This document shows positions 34,066 to 42,982 of a DNA stretch of 58,907 bases, piece after piece (position 1 is the stretch's first letter; each line of letters opens with the position of its first letter). The DNA is from Flavobacteriaceae bacterium (lineage in GTDB: Bacteria > Bacteroidota > Bacteroidia > Flavobacteriales > Flavobacteriaceae): NCBI GenBank assembly GCA_013373635.1, contig JABXHN010000025.1:1-58907 (forward strand), written 5' to 3'. Under the pieces are notes generated by a model. That model searched no databases. It was not told the DNA's origin and saw nothing but the letters and a program-made list of their open reading frames with translations. The position numbers and the translations under genes were made by a program.

Positions 34066-34844
34066 CAGTTCTCTTGATAGGACTTTGGCACAAATCGCTT
34101 GAGTAGTTCTATGGCTCCAGTGGTATAAAACAGATGTGTTGTCTCATTTGAAATCGCTAAGGCTTCAATTTCTTCAAGGCGCTTTTTTACTTGCAGTGCC
34201 ACTGGCTTACTCGATTCAATAATTCTAAGCTCAGATGTTGACAAAGAATCGATCATCGGTATGAGATAGGGATAATGAGTACATCCTAAAACAAGAGTGT
34301 CCACCTTTTGTTCTAACATAGGCTTGAGGTATAAATTTAATAAGCTCTTGAGTTCCTCTGATTTGTCCTCCACAGACTCAATAGCTTCCACAAGTCCAGT
34401 TCCTTCCTGAGTAATAATTTCAATACCCGAAGTATAGTCCGTTACTGTTTTGTGAAACATTGAAGAGTAGAGTGTTCCCTTAGTTGCCAAAACTCCTACC
34501 TTCCCTGTTTTAGTCATCAGTGCAGCCGGCTTAATAGCAGGTTCAATCCCTACAAAAGGAAGATCGTATAAAGAGCGTAATTCAGCGATCGCATTGGTGG
34601 TTGCAGTATTACAAGCAACTAATATTAATTTACAGCCTTTTTCTATTAGGAAGTTCGTCGCTTTGATAGAACGTTCTAAAATTTCTTCTTTGGACCGATT
34701 TCCATAAGGAGCATATGCCGAATCACAATAGTAGATCGTCGACTCCTGATCCAATAAATGCACCAAAGTATTCCAGACAGTTAAGCCTCCAACACCAGAA
34801 TCAAAAACACCTATAGGAGCATTCATATTCACTTTTTCATGCAA
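34050..34844 (-). CDS. murI: Glutamate racemase
   Basis: 264 residues as drawn. The two catalytic cysteines are in LVACNTATTNAI and LVLGCTHYPYLIP, and the N-terminus has IGVFDSGVGGLTV. It makes D-glutamate for peptidoglycan. A second ATG six codons in (34826, MNAPIGVFDSGVGG) fits the family start better, so the real protein may be 258 residues. It lies downstream of the OmpH/BamA cluster but is read from its own start beyond a terminator, and it converges on folA. Confidence 0.95.
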   Translation of the reverse strand: MHEKVNMNAPIGVFDSGVGGLTVWNTLVHLLDQESTIYYCDSAYAPYGNRSKEEILERSIKATNFLIEKGCKLILVACNTATTNAIAELRSLYDLPFVGIEPAIKPAALMTKTGKVGVLATKGTLYSSMFHKTVTDYTSGIEIITQEGTGLVEAIESVEDKSEELKSLLNLYLKPMLEQKVDTLVLGCTHYPYLIPMIDSLSTSELRIIESSKPVALQVKKRLEEIEALAISNETTHLFYTTGAIELLKRFVPKSYQENCYLLT

Positions 34845-34866
34845 TTTAACTCAAGTATATTCAATA

Positions 34867-34891
34867 AAAAAACCGCTGATAGCGGTTTTTC
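34867..34891 (-). terminator. Terminator of the bamA-ompH operon
   Basis: A perfect 10-bp stem, AAAAACCGCT/AGCGGTTTTT (34869-34878 with 34882-34891), has a 3-base loop and is U-rich on both strands. It lies 25 bases after the ompH stop and between ompH and murI (both minus strand). Confidence 0.88.
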
Positions 34892-34915
34892 TATATATGA
34901 TCTGTAATGAGTTTC

Positions 34916-35425
34916 TTAGAAACCTAATTCTTTTTTAACCAATGGTAATAAATCAGTACCATTTGCAACGATCAAACCGTAACCTTGTGTTGCATCAATT
35001 ACGTAATCGAATCCTTGAGCAGCAGCAACCTTATCGATAGCAGCCTTCGCTTTTTCAGAAATGGGAGCGAATAACTCAGCTTGCTTTTTTTGCAATTCTT
35101 GTTGAGCAGCAGCTTGAGCATCTTGAATCGACTTTTCGTATCCTTGTAATTCTAAAGCTCTCTTTTCGTTTTCTTCTTGAGTTTTTGAAGAGGACTCATT
35201 CGAATAAAGGGTATACTTATTTCTAAGTTCTGTCATTGAATCTTCAATATCAGCTCTATAAGTATCTTGCAATTTCTTCAATTCAGCTTCAGCAGATTTC
35301 ATCTCTGGCATCTCCGAAAGTAATTGCTGTACATTGATATGTGCAACTTTACTCTGTGCATTTACATAACTTGAAGCTGCCACAAATAACATCAAGGCAA
35401 CCGTGATCTTCTTTAAATTTCTCAT
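34916..35425 (-). CDS. OmpH/Skp family periplasmic chaperone
   Basis: 169 residues with a signal peptide (about 1-23, cut after YVNA). A predicted helical, charged coiled-coil (about 40-125; many Glu, Lys, Ala and Gln) forms the tentacles of the Skp fold. It ends with FDYVIDATQGYGLIVANGTDLLPLV, typical of the OmpH core. Skp-like proteins keep unfolded outer-membrane proteins soluble for BamA. It is the second of two consecutive OmpH genes downstream of bamA, 62 bases after the longer paralogue. Confidence 0.93.
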   Translation of the reverse strand: MRNLKKITVALMLFVAASSYVNAQSKVAHINVQQLLSEMPEMKSAEAELKKLQDTYRADIEDSMTELRNKYTLYSNESSSKTQEENEKRALELQGYEKSIQDAQAAAQQELQKKQAELFAPISEKAKAAIDKVAAAQGFDYVIDATQGYGLIVANGTDLLPLVKKELGF

Positions 35426-35487
35426 CTTGTTTTTAATATTGAACGTTTATTTTTATTTGTTTGATTTATATCCGGTAAATATAATAT

Positions 35488-36549
35488 TTATGATATAGAA
35501 TCTTTATTCTTTTGAGCAGCTTTTTTACGAGCTTCCATTAATTTTTTCTTACGAGCTTCATACTCAGCTTTTCGCTTAGCTCTAGCATCCATTTTTGCTT
35601 TAGTAGTACTTTCACTTTTTGAAACAGTACTGTCCTTTTTTACTTCTTGCTCCTTTTTAGAGGTATCTACTTTATCTGAAGTTGTTTTAGAACTCGTCTC
35701 AGATTTTACATCAGATGTAGACTCGCTAATATCTTTTTTGGAGGTACTTTCATCCTTTTTATCGGCAGTAGTGTCCGTTTCTGATTTCTTTTTATTCCTA
35801 GCATCCAACAGTGCTTTTTTACGAGCTTCATAATCTGCTTGACGCTGTTCTCTAGCCTCCTGTTGTTTCTTCTTTTTCTCTTCTAATAACTGAGCTCTCT
35901 GATCTGCAATTTCTTTCTTTTGATCTTCTCGCTCTTCTACAGCCTCGTTAGGATTGATATCTGATTCTTCCTCTTCCTTAGAATTGATTTCTTTATCTGA
36001 TTTTTCATAGTTGGATTTTCGTTCAACCTTTGCAAATTCATCTAAAATCATATCACTTAAATCATAGCGCTTTTGAGAGTAGAGCAAATTGGCCTCATCC
36101 GACTTTTGAAATATAAAATCAAACTTTTTCTCCTCACCAATTTTTTTGATAATCAAGAAAAGCTCATCCTGAATTGGCTGCATAATAGCCTTTTGCTGAA
36201 ACATCAAATCACCAGTGGGTCCAAAACGCTGTTGCTTGTATTGAAGAAGCTCCTTAGTAGCTGCATTGATTTCTATTTCTCTGTCTTTGATGAGTTCTTC
36301 GGTTAACAAAACACGCTCTACTTCCAGAGCGTTTTTCAAGACATCAATCGCCTGTTCTCTTGCAGCAATCTCTTGCTTCCACAACTCTACTTTAGCATTT
36401 AAATTCTTTTGGGCAATATCGTAGGAAGGAACCTTTGTAAGAACGTAATCTAAATCTACAAAACCAACACGCACTCCTCTTTGAGCATACAGACTAGCAC
36501 TGCTTAAAAGCAGCGTTAACAGCAATAGTGATTTTGTAATTGTTTTCAT
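35488..36549 (-). CDS. OmpH/Skp family chaperone with long Lys/Glu-rich C-terminal extension
   Basis: 353 residues, about twice the usual OmpH length. A signal peptide (about 1-22, cut after LYA) is followed by the OmpH core (about 24-172; RVGFVDLDYVLTKVP and FDFIFQKSDEANLLYS). The remaining 180 residues are low-complexity: Lys/Glu helical stretches, then Ser/Thr/Asp/Lys-rich linkers. A module occurs twice: ADYEARKKALLDARNKK (238-254) and AEYEARKKKLMEARKKA (328-344). It starts 3 bases after bamA stops, so it is cotranscribed with bamA. The tail could contact peptidoglycan or client proteins, but this is a guess. Confidence 0.9.
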   Translation of the reverse strand: MKTITKSLLLLTLLLSSASLYAQRGVRVGFVDLDYVLTKVPSYDIAQKNLNAKVELWKQEIAAREQAIDVLKNALEVERVLLTEELIKDREIEINAATKELLQYKQQRFGPTGDLMFQQKAIMQPIQDELFLIIKKIGEEKKFDFIFQKSDEANLLYSQKRYDLSDMILDEFAKVERKSNYEKSDKEINSKEEEESDINPNEAVEEREDQKKEIADQRAQLLEEKKKKQQEAREQRQADYEARKKALLDARNKKKSETDTTADKKDESTSKKDISESTSDVKSETSSKTTSDKVDTSKKEQEVKKDSTVSKSESTTKAKMDARAKRKAEYEARKKKLMEARKKAAQKNKDSIS

Positions 36550-36552
36550 TTT

Positions 36553-39135
36553 TTAAAATTGTTGTCCAATGATAAAATGTGTTTGCCATCCACTAGGTCC
36601 TACTGAACCTGGTTGATTGTCTGAATCAAATCCGTAACCAAAGTCGATTCCCAATAATCCAAATGCTGGCATAAACACACGAATCCCAACACCTGCAGAT
36701 CGCTTCATATCAAACGGATCAAACTCCTTAAATGTATTAAAAGCATTACCAGCTTCCAAAAATGTCATCGCATAAATAGATGCTGAAGGCTTTAATGTTA
36801 ATGGATAACGTAGCTCCATTGAGAATTTATTATAAACCACTCCCCCTTCTTGTTGACCTGTAATCGGATCTAATGGAGTTAGTGATTGATTCTCATAACC
36901 TCTTAACTGAACTACATCCCTACCGTCTAGAGTAAAGTTTCCAAGACCATCCCCACCTACGAAGAAACGCTCAAAAGGAACGGATCCAATGTCGTTGTTA
37001 TAGTGACCTAAGAATCCAAACTCTGTATTTGTTCTGAGAACGAGTTTATCGATGATTCTAGTATACCAATCTCCTTTTATTTTTACCTTGTAAAATTCCA
37101 ACCACTTAAATCGAGCTTCTTCAAGTTCTTCCAATCTTCTCAAATCTACTGCTGTAGCTTCTCCACGAGATCTCAAATCGATAATCTCATCGCTTTCTTC
37201 TTTAATAGCTGCAAAATCCTTGCCAGAACCCATTAGCGAAAATGGAGGTGATAATTTAGCAGTAAATTCAAAATTAGAACCCGTTGTAGGGAATATTGGG
37301 TTTGGTCCAGAAGATTTTCTAGAAAGACCAAAAGTATATGTAAAGGAATTGGACGACCCATTTCCAAAGTTAAATAGACCTATATTATAGTTATTGAAAT
37401 CGTATTGCTGATATCCCAAAGCAGTCGAAAGGGTGAAGAAATCATCTGGCCATTGTAGGCGTTTTGCAAGTCCTACAGACATCCCTGTGATTGCGAATGA
37501 TCTCGATCTGTCTACATCTCTACGAATATAATCAAAAGAGAATTGTTGTGTTCTGGATAGGGAGATATTGAATTGAACTGGTTTCTTCCCTCCTAACCAT
37601 GGCTCAGAAAAATTTAAGGAGTATACCTTAAAAGTTCTCGAAGCTTGAAGTCGAAGTGCAAAATTTTGTCCATCTCCCATAGGAACTGGTTGATAAGCTT
37701 CTTTATTGAAAATATTTTTCATTGAGAAGTTATTGAAAGCCAATCCTAAGGTTCCGATAAAACCTCCTCCTCCATATCCTCCTTGGAGTTCGATTTGAGA
37801 TGATCCAGACTCTACAAGGTCGTAGTGTAAATCTACAGTACCAGAGTTAGGATCTGCATTTTGAACATCTGGAGAAATCTGTTCGGCATCAAAGAATCCA
37901 AGCTGTCCTAATTCACGAATCGAACGAATAATATTGTCTTTAGAATAACGCTGCCCAGGACGTGTTCTGAGTTCTCTGAAAATCACATGATCGTTTGTAC
38001 GGTCATTACCGGCAACAGTTACGTGATTTAAAAACGTTTCTTTCCCTTCAATAATACGTATTTCGAAATCAATGGTATCATTGGCTGCAGCAATTTCCAC
38101 AGGGTTGATACTTGAGAATAAATATCCGTTATTCTGATAGAGGTTCGTAACATCTTCTCCATCGGGCTTTGAATTATCCGCAATACGCTTGCGAAGTAAC
38201 ACTCCATTGTAAGTATCTCCTTTTTTGATTCCGAGCACGGAACTTAATTGCTTATCAGAATATACAGTGTTTCCAACAAAATCTATATCACCAAAGTAAT
38301 AACGTTTACCTTCTTCAATTTTAATGTTTAATGCAATACGCTCATCGTCAATTTTAGTGATGGTATCCGATAAAATACGAGCATCTCTAAAGCCGTTTTC
38401 AGCATAAGCATCGATTAATAGTCCCAAATCTTCATCGTAATCCTCTGGGATATACTTTGACTTTTTCCAAAATCTTCCAGGAAAGGCTACCTTGGTTTTC
38501 TTAAGTGCTTTCTTGAGCTTTTTTACTTTTAAATTTTCATTACCCTCAAAGACGATATCTGAAATTTTAACTTTGGTACCTTTATCGATATTGATCACAA
38601 CTTGCTGTGAATTCGTAGAAGCTGTATCATTTTTGGTTGTGATCAACACCTTTGCATTCAAATACCCTTGATCTTTATACTTGTTTTCTAAGTAATTCTT
38701 AGTATTTGAAATTAAACTTTTAGTGATTTTTTTACCCTTTTTAAGATCGGTATCTTCAACGATACCATCTACTTTTCTAGGGTTGATTCCAACCACTTTG
38801 ACTTCTGATAAAACTGGACGTTCAATGATTTCTAATTCTAAAAATGCTTGATCACCTTCGACCTTATTCAAATAAAAGTTAATATCAGAAAAGAGCTCTA
38901 AGTCCCAAAGTTTATTAATAATTGCACTTATTTGTTCACCTGGAATCGTTATGAGCATTCCCTCTCTGAGCCCCGTATAAGTTTTTACAGTTTGCTCGTT
39001 ATAGGTTTGTAATCCTGTAATTTTAAGCTCAGCAATGGTGTATTTTTTACCATTGTCGTAGTCTGTTTGAGCCATTACAGATAGGCTGCTTAATGCACAG
39101 ACTAACACTATTATTAATCGAGTAATCGTTAACAT
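36553..39135 (-). CDS. bamA: Outer membrane protein assembly factor BamA
   Basis: 860 residues from the ATG at 39135. I prefer this start because it opens a signal peptide (MLTITRLIIVLVCALSSLSVMA) and clears the uppS stop at 39140; an upstream in-frame start at 39201 would overlap uppS. About five POTRA repeats (about 28-430) are followed by a 16-strand barrel ending IIGQQF, with a C-terminal Phe. The barrel contains VQLRGYENQSLTP, a form of the VRGF/RGY loop-6 motif. It inserts beta-barrel proteins into the outer membrane. Neighbours are uppS and porG upstream and two OmpH chaperones downstream. Confidence 0.95.
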   Translation of the reverse strand: MLTITRLIIVLVCALSSLSVMAQTDYDNGKKYTIAELKITGLQTYNEQTVKTYTGLREGMLITIPGEQISAIINKLWDLELFSDINFYLNKVEGDQAFLELEIIERPVLSEVKVVGINPRKVDGIVEDTDLKKGKKITKSLISNTKNYLENKYKDQGYLNAKVLITTKNDTASTNSQQVVINIDKGTKVKISDIVFEGNENLKVKKLKKALKKTKVAFPGRFWKKSKYIPEDYDEDLGLLIDAYAENGFRDARILSDTITKIDDERIALNIKIEEGKRYYFGDIDFVGNTVYSDKQLSSVLGIKKGDTYNGVLLRKRIADNSKPDGEDVTNLYQNNGYLFSSINPVEIAAANDTIDFEIRIIEGKETFLNHVTVAGNDRTNDHVIFRELRTRPGQRYSKDNIIRSIRELGQLGFFDAEQISPDVQNADPNSGTVDLHYDLVESGSSQIELQGGYGGGGFIGTLGLAFNNFSMKNIFNKEAYQPVPMGDGQNFALRLQASRTFKVYSLNFSEPWLGGKKPVQFNISLSRTQQFSFDYIRRDVDRSRSFAITGMSVGLAKRLQWPDDFFTLSTALGYQQYDFNNYNIGLFNFGNGSSNSFTYTFGLSRKSSGPNPIFPTTGSNFEFTAKLSPPFSLMGSGKDFAAIKEESDEIIDLRSRGEATAVDLRRLEELEEARFKWLEFYKVKIKGDWYTRIIDKLVLRTNTEFGFLGHYNNDIGSVPFERFFVGGDGLGNFTLDGRDVVQLRGYENQSLTPLDPITGQQEGGVVYNKFSMELRYPLTLKPSASIYAMTFLEAGNAFNTFKEFDPFDMKRSAGVGIRVFMPAFGLLGIDFGYGFDSDNQPGSVGPSGWQTHFIIGQQF

Positions 39136-39139
39136 ACAA

Positions 39140-39877
39140 TTACTCGTCCAGTTGTTCACTTGTTTTTCCAAATCTTCGTTCTCTATTTTGGTAGCTGACA
39201 ATAGCTTTAATCAATTCCTCCTTGCTAAAATCAGGCCAATACTCATTGATAAAATACAATTCTGCATAGGCAATTTGCCAAAGCATAAAATTGCTAATAC
39301 GATGTTCCCCACTGGTTCTTATAAGCAGATCCACATCGGGCAAATTATGCGTGTAAAGATGAGTATTTATAATCGATTCATCAATTTTTTCAGAAGAAAT
39401 TATATTATTTTTAACGTTGTCCGCTATCTTTCTTATCGCTTGTATCAATTCTGATCTTGAACCATAACTCAAAGCCAATGTAAGAGTCATACCGTCATTA
39501 GAACTGGTTTTACTTAAAACCTTTTGAAGCTCTTTATATGCCTTAGTAGGCAACATTTCAATATCACCTATAGTATTTAATCGAATATTGTGCTTCATAA
39601 AACTGTCGAGTTCCTTATTGAGAGACTTTACCAACAATTTCATCAATAAAGCAACTTCGTGTTTTGGACGATTCCAGTTTTCTGTTGAAAAGGTATACAG
39701 CGTCAAATATTCGACACCTAATTCCACCGCAGCTTCCACAGTGCGTTTCACAGCTTGTACTCCCTGCGAATGACCATAGGTCCTCTTTTCTCCTCTCTCC
39801 TTTGCCCAACGTCCATTTCCATCCATGATAATGGCAATATGAGAAGGGGTTTTATTGATATCGATAGTAGTTGACAT
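39140..39877 (-). CDS. uppS: Isoprenyl (undecaprenyl) diphosphate synthase UppS
   Basis: 245 residues from the ATG at 39877 (MSTTIDINKTPSHIAIIMDGNGRWA). I chose this start because it falls 1 base after the porG stop; an alternative at 39913 would overlap porG by 35 bases. Motifs are IIMDGNGRWAKERG (catalytic Asp), LYTFSTENWNRP, LALSYGSRSELI and a late LIRTSGEHRISNFMLWQ. It is a cis-prenyltransferase making the C55 carrier lipid for peptidoglycan and surface glycans. Confidence 0.95.
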   Translation of the reverse strand: MSTTIDINKTPSHIAIIMDGNGRWAKERGEKRTYGHSQGVQAVKRTVEAAVELGVEYLTLYTFSTENWNRPKHEVALLMKLLVKSLNKELDSFMKHNIRLNTIGDIEMLPTKAYKELQKVLSKTSSNDGMTLTLALSYGSRSELIQAIRKIADNVKNNIISSEKIDESIINTHLYTHNLPDVDLLIRTSGEHRISNFMLWQIAYAELYFINEYWPDFSKEELIKAIVSYQNRERRFGKTSEQLDE

Positions 39878-39878
39878 A

Positions 39879-40568
39879 TTAATTATAACATTGAGTACAA
39901 GGTTTCTTTCCAAAGGTATATGTCAGCGTCATTCCCGAGAACACATACCAATCATTAGAAGCTGTATTTCCAAAAGCGTAAGATTCATAACCAGGACCAA
40001 TAGGGTGAGACCCGTCAAGATTGTCATTAAAACTGTAGCGAACACCTGTTTCAAGAGCAGCGACAAAATACTTTGCAATCTTGTATTTCACACCAACAAT
40101 AAGTGGAAGTGCAAAGTTGTACTTTACTCCTAAGGGATAAAAACCCACCAAATCTCCTTTGTAAAAAGAGCTTTTGTATTGATAATAACTCACTCCTGTA
40201 AATATATAAGGAGTCCATGAAGCATTGAAGCGATGCAATTCAAAAGAATTAAAGTTCACTTCCAAACCAGCTGTAAAATCTCTAAGTCTTGTCTCATTGC
40301 GATATCCCCTCTTTGCTCTTGCAGGAATATTAGAGGCAGCATCATCCATGATGAGTTGTGTGTGAGTGGTTGATATTCTCCAAGTATATCTCAAGCTTTT
40401 ATTCCACTTAAACAGTGCTCCATAGGCCTCGGAGTTGGGATTTATATACCAACTTGGACCTAAATCTGATATCGCATTGGAGCCACCTACAAAAACACCT
40501 GCTTCAAAAACTTGAGCAGGAGCTAGAGTGCTAAAAAACACGAATATAAAAAACCACTTTAACTTCAT
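39879..40568 (-). CDS. PorG-like outer membrane beta-barrel protein (DUF6089 family)
   Basis: 229 residues with a signal peptide (about 1-18, cut after LAPA). A compact beta-barrel follows, with alternating aromatic strands and a late VFSGMTLTYTFGKKPCTQCYN. The C-terminus has a C-x2-C pair. As I recall, the gene between NAD kinase and uppS-bamA in Bacteroidota is the PorG/DUF6089 family; in Porphyromonas the corresponding protein belongs to the type IX secretion system. Family assignment is by context and overall form, so the T9SS role is inference. A -7 box lies just upstream. Confidence 0.72.
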   Translation of the reverse strand: MKLKWFFIFVFFSTLAPAQVFEAGVFVGGSNAISDLGPSWYINPNSEAYGALFKWNKSLRYTWRISTTHTQLIMDDAASNIPARAKRGYRNETRLRDFTAGLEVNFNSFELHRFNASWTPYIFTGVSYYQYKSSFYKGDLVGFYPLGVKYNFALPLIVGVKYKIAKYFVAALETGVRYSFNDNLDGSHPIGPGYESYAFGNTASNDWYVFSGMTLTYTFGKKPCTQCYN

Positions 40569-40581
40569 TGGACAAAGGAGG

Positions 40582-40589
40582 CAAATTTA
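40582..40589 (-). promoter_or_regulatory. Candidate -7 box of the porG-uppS-bamA-ompH operon
   Basis: Minus-strand TAAATTTG (TAnnTTTG) lies 13 bases before the porG ATG, so the 5' UTR would be very short. The transcript would run through uppS, bamA and both OmpH genes to the terminator at 34867-34891. Confidence 0.5.
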
Positions 40590-40659
40590 AAAAATTTGTT
40601 GAGATATCACTACGATAAGCTCACTCATTCTATAACTCCATTTTTAAATTCTTAGTACG

Positions 40660-41535
40660 TTAATTGCGTTTATCTTCTCCCCAAAGCAATTTTTTTCTGA
40701 GTGTAGATATAAAACTCTCTGAATTAAACTTGACCATTTTCACTTTAAAAGCAGCTTTTTTTATGATTAATTCAGTTCCTGTCGCTACAACAGCCAATCT
40801 CGAGTCCAAAGAGAGTACGTGCTGAGATTCTCTTCCCGACACCTTAATCTTTACTTCTGTATCTTCTGATATCACCAATGGACGCGCATTGAGATTGTGA
40901 GGGGCTATTGGGGTCAGAACCATGGAACGCGTAAGTGGGGCAATCACAGGACCACCACAACTCAAAGAATACCCCGTGGAACCAGTAGGAGTCGCTACAA
41001 TAAGACCATCAGCCCAATAAGAGGTTAGATATTCCCCATCTAAATAAGTTTCAACGGTAATCATCGAAGTGGTATCCTTTCGTATTACAGTGATTTCATT
41101 GAGAGCAAAATTTAAGTCGAAACCTAAGGAAGCAGCATTCTCCAAACTGATTAAAGACCGTTCTTCAATAGTATAAGCCCCAGCGATGAATTCAGTAATG
41201 ACTCTTTGCACCTCTTCTTTGTTAAATGTGGAAAGATAACCCAATCTACCAGTATTGATGCCGACAATTGGAATTCCCAAATCCTTGACAATGGTCACCG
41301 CTCTTAACATGGTTCCATCGCCTCCAAAACTCACAAAGAGATCAAAGGATTGATCTAATCCTCCATCAGCTTTAAAAACATCAGCCTCAATTGGACAATC
41401 GTGATCTTTTAAGTGATCTAAAAAGACCGATTCAAAAGCAACTTGTGCATCAATGCTTTTCAGCGCTTTTAAAAATTCTAAAACCGAATGAGAATCGCTC
41501 TCTTCTATCTTATGTCCGAATAAAGCTACTTTCAT
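40660..41535 (-). CDS. nadK: NAD kinase
   Basis: 291 residues. The GGDG motif appears as SFGGDGTMLRAV (about 70-81), with NTGRLGYLS after it and LRKDTTSM-like substrate stretches. PTGSTGYSLSCGGPV is the second conserved block. It makes NADP+ from NAD+ with ATP or polyphosphate. Its ATG shares one base with the stop of the CBS protein upstream (TGATG), so they are translationally coupled. It ends 91 bases before the porG start and no terminator is seen between them. Confidence 0.96.
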   Translation of the reverse strand: MKVALFGHKIEESDSHSVLEFLKALKSIDAQVAFESVFLDHLKDHDCPIEADVFKADGGLDQSFDLFVSFGGDGTMLRAVTIVKDLGIPIVGINTGRLGYLSTFNKEEVQRVITEFIAGAYTIEERSLISLENAASLGFDLNFALNEITVIRKDTTSMITVETYLDGEYLTSYWADGLIVATPTGSTGYSLSCGGPVIAPLTRSMVLTPIAPHNLNARPLVISEDTEVKIKVSGRESQHVLSLDSRLAVVATGTELIIKKAAFKVKMVKFNSESFISTLRKKLLWGEDKRN

Positions 41536-42185
41536 CAGAGATTTAAATAAGCATTAAAATAGGCTGCGTGATCTTTAAGGGTTTCCTTAAGGTGATCCGA
41601 GGCATCAGAGTACATCACTTGATAAGCTGCTCTAGATAGTGCATCTACCACCATATCACAGTTTTGAATAGCGATTTTAACAGTGAGTTCTACTCTATTT
41701 TCAACTTGATCAGTGATGAGTATCCCTAGTAATTTACCTCCGTTGCGCTCTATTAAGTCAACGATTGAACCAAAATTGCAAGCGTGCTCCTCTAAACTTA
41801 GAACGATGATATATCCCGCTTGTTTAATCAAGGACAAACTGAGAATACCCTTATTTAATTCATCGTATCTGTAGGCACCACAGTAATTCTGATTTTGATC
41901 GACAACTGCTAAAACATCTGTATTGAGGTTAGAAAAGAGTTCAAATGAATGAAACCAGTGTAAATCGTTTAAAATACAATCAGGTTTTAATAAATAAGCA
42001 TAGGTGTTTAATTGTTTATCAGGTTCTAATCCTATCAACAAGTCCATTGACATGACCCCTAAAAACAAACCATTCTCAACGACGATTGCGACAGACAATT
42101 CCTCCGTATCGAGGTAATCCACTGCATCACTAACACGGTCTTGCAGTGTAAATAATCGCAGTTCGTTATTGAGTGTACTTATCAT
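41535..42185 (-). CDS. CBS-domain protein
   Basis: 216 residues. The N-terminal 130 residues show a CBS pair (SDAVDYLDTEELSVAIVVENGLFLGVMSMDLLI, then TDVLAVVDQNQNYCGAYRYDEL). The C-terminal part has an ACT-like pattern (YIIVLSLEEHACNFGSIVDLIERNGGKLLGI), so it may combine CBS and ACT-like ligand-sensing modules. CBS domains bind adenosyl ligands. It is coupled to NAD kinase, so it may tune that enzyme by adenylate state; this is speculation. It is divergent from pdxJ. Confidence 0.8.
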   Translation of the reverse strand: MISTLNNELRLFTLQDRVSDAVDYLDTEELSVAIVVENGLFLGVMSMDLLIGLEPDKQLNTYAYLLKPDCILNDLHWFHSFELFSNLNTDVLAVVDQNQNYCGAYRYDELNKGILSLSLIKQAGYIIVLSLEEHACNFGSIVDLIERNGGKLLGILITDQVENRVELTVKIAIQNCDMVVDALSRAAYQVMYSDASDHLKETLKDHAAYFNAYLNL

Positions 42186-42242
42186 CTTTGTTATTTGTAT
42201 GCAAATTACTAATTAATTAATGGAAAAAGGAAGTGGGTTTTG

Positions 42243-42250
42243 TATTTTTG
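42243..42250 (+). promoter_or_regulatory. Candidate -7 box of pdxJ
   Basis: TATTTTTG (TAnnTTTG) lies 18 bases before the pdxJ ATG at 42269. A start codon upstream of this (TTG at 42260) would barely be included in the transcript, which supports 42269 as the start. Confidence 0.5.
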
Positions 42251-42268
42251 CCTTAGAATTTGATTATT

Positions 42269-42982
42269 ATGACAAAACTCAGCGTAAACATCAATAAAAT
42301 AGCAACACTTCGAAATGCCAGAGGTGCTAATATGCCTAATTTACTTAAAAGTGCTACTGATATTGAATCTTTCGGAGCTCAAGGAATCACGATTCATCCA
42401 AGACCGGATGAACGCCATATTCGATACCAGGATGCTAGAGATTTAAAATCAATTGTCACTACCGAATACAATATCGAAGGGAATCCCGTTGATCAGTTTA
42501 CGGATTTAGTCTTAGAAGTACTACCTACTCAAGTAACGCTTGTTCCTGATGCTATTGATGCTATTACTTCGAATGCAGGTTGGGATGCGATCAAACACCA
42601 AGAATACCTCAAAGGAGTAATAAAAACTTTTAAATCAAAGGGTATTCGCACCTCGATATTTATGGATCCTGTAGAGGAACAAATAAGAGCTGCTGCTGCG
42701 ACCGGAACAGATCGAATCGAACTTTATACCGAAGCCTATGCACAGGAATATCCAACTAATCGAGAAGCGGCAATAGCCCCTTATATCAAGGCCGCAGAAT
42801 TGGCACATGAACTAGGACTAGGCATCAATGCAGGTCATGATTTAAGCCTTGAAAACATAGAATACTTCAGCAAGAACATCCCTTATTTAGACGAAGTTTC
42901 CATAGGACACGCCCTAATTTGTGAATCCCTATACCTAGGATTAGAACAGGTCATTCAAGGTTATTTAAAAGCGATGAGTTAA
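42269..42982 (+). CDS. pdxJ: Pyridoxine 5'-phosphate synthase
   Basis: 237 residues from ATG 42269 ([19 protein letters not shown]), the conserved start; an in-frame TTG at 42260 is less likely. Motifs are [17 protein letters not shown] and [11 protein letters not shown], as in PdxJ. It condenses 1-deoxyxylulose 5-phosphate with 3-amino-2-oxopropyl phosphate in de novo vitamin B6 synthesis. The stop TAA shares a base with the ATG of the following hydrolase. Confidence 0.95.
   Translation: MTKLSVNINKIATLRNARGANMPNLLKSATDIESFGAQGITIHPRPDERHIRYQDARDLKSIVTTEYNIEGNPVDQFTDLVLEVLPTQVTLVPDAIDAITSNAGWDAIKHQEYLKGVIKTFKSKGIRTSIFMDPVEEQIRAAAATGTDRIELYTEAYAQEYPTNREAAIAPYIKAAELAHELGLGINAGHDLSLENIEYFSKNIPYLDEVSIGHALICESLYLGLEQVIQGYLKAMS

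Noticed and set aside
39140-39201. Longer BamA start at 39201 (adding 22 residues)
   Set aside because: It would overlap uppS by about 60 bases and put a charged stretch before the signal peptide; the ATG at 39135 begins the signal peptide directly.
39878-39913. Longer UppS start at 39913
   Set aside because: It would overlap porG by 35 bases. ATG 39877 gives a 1-base gap and the expected family start.
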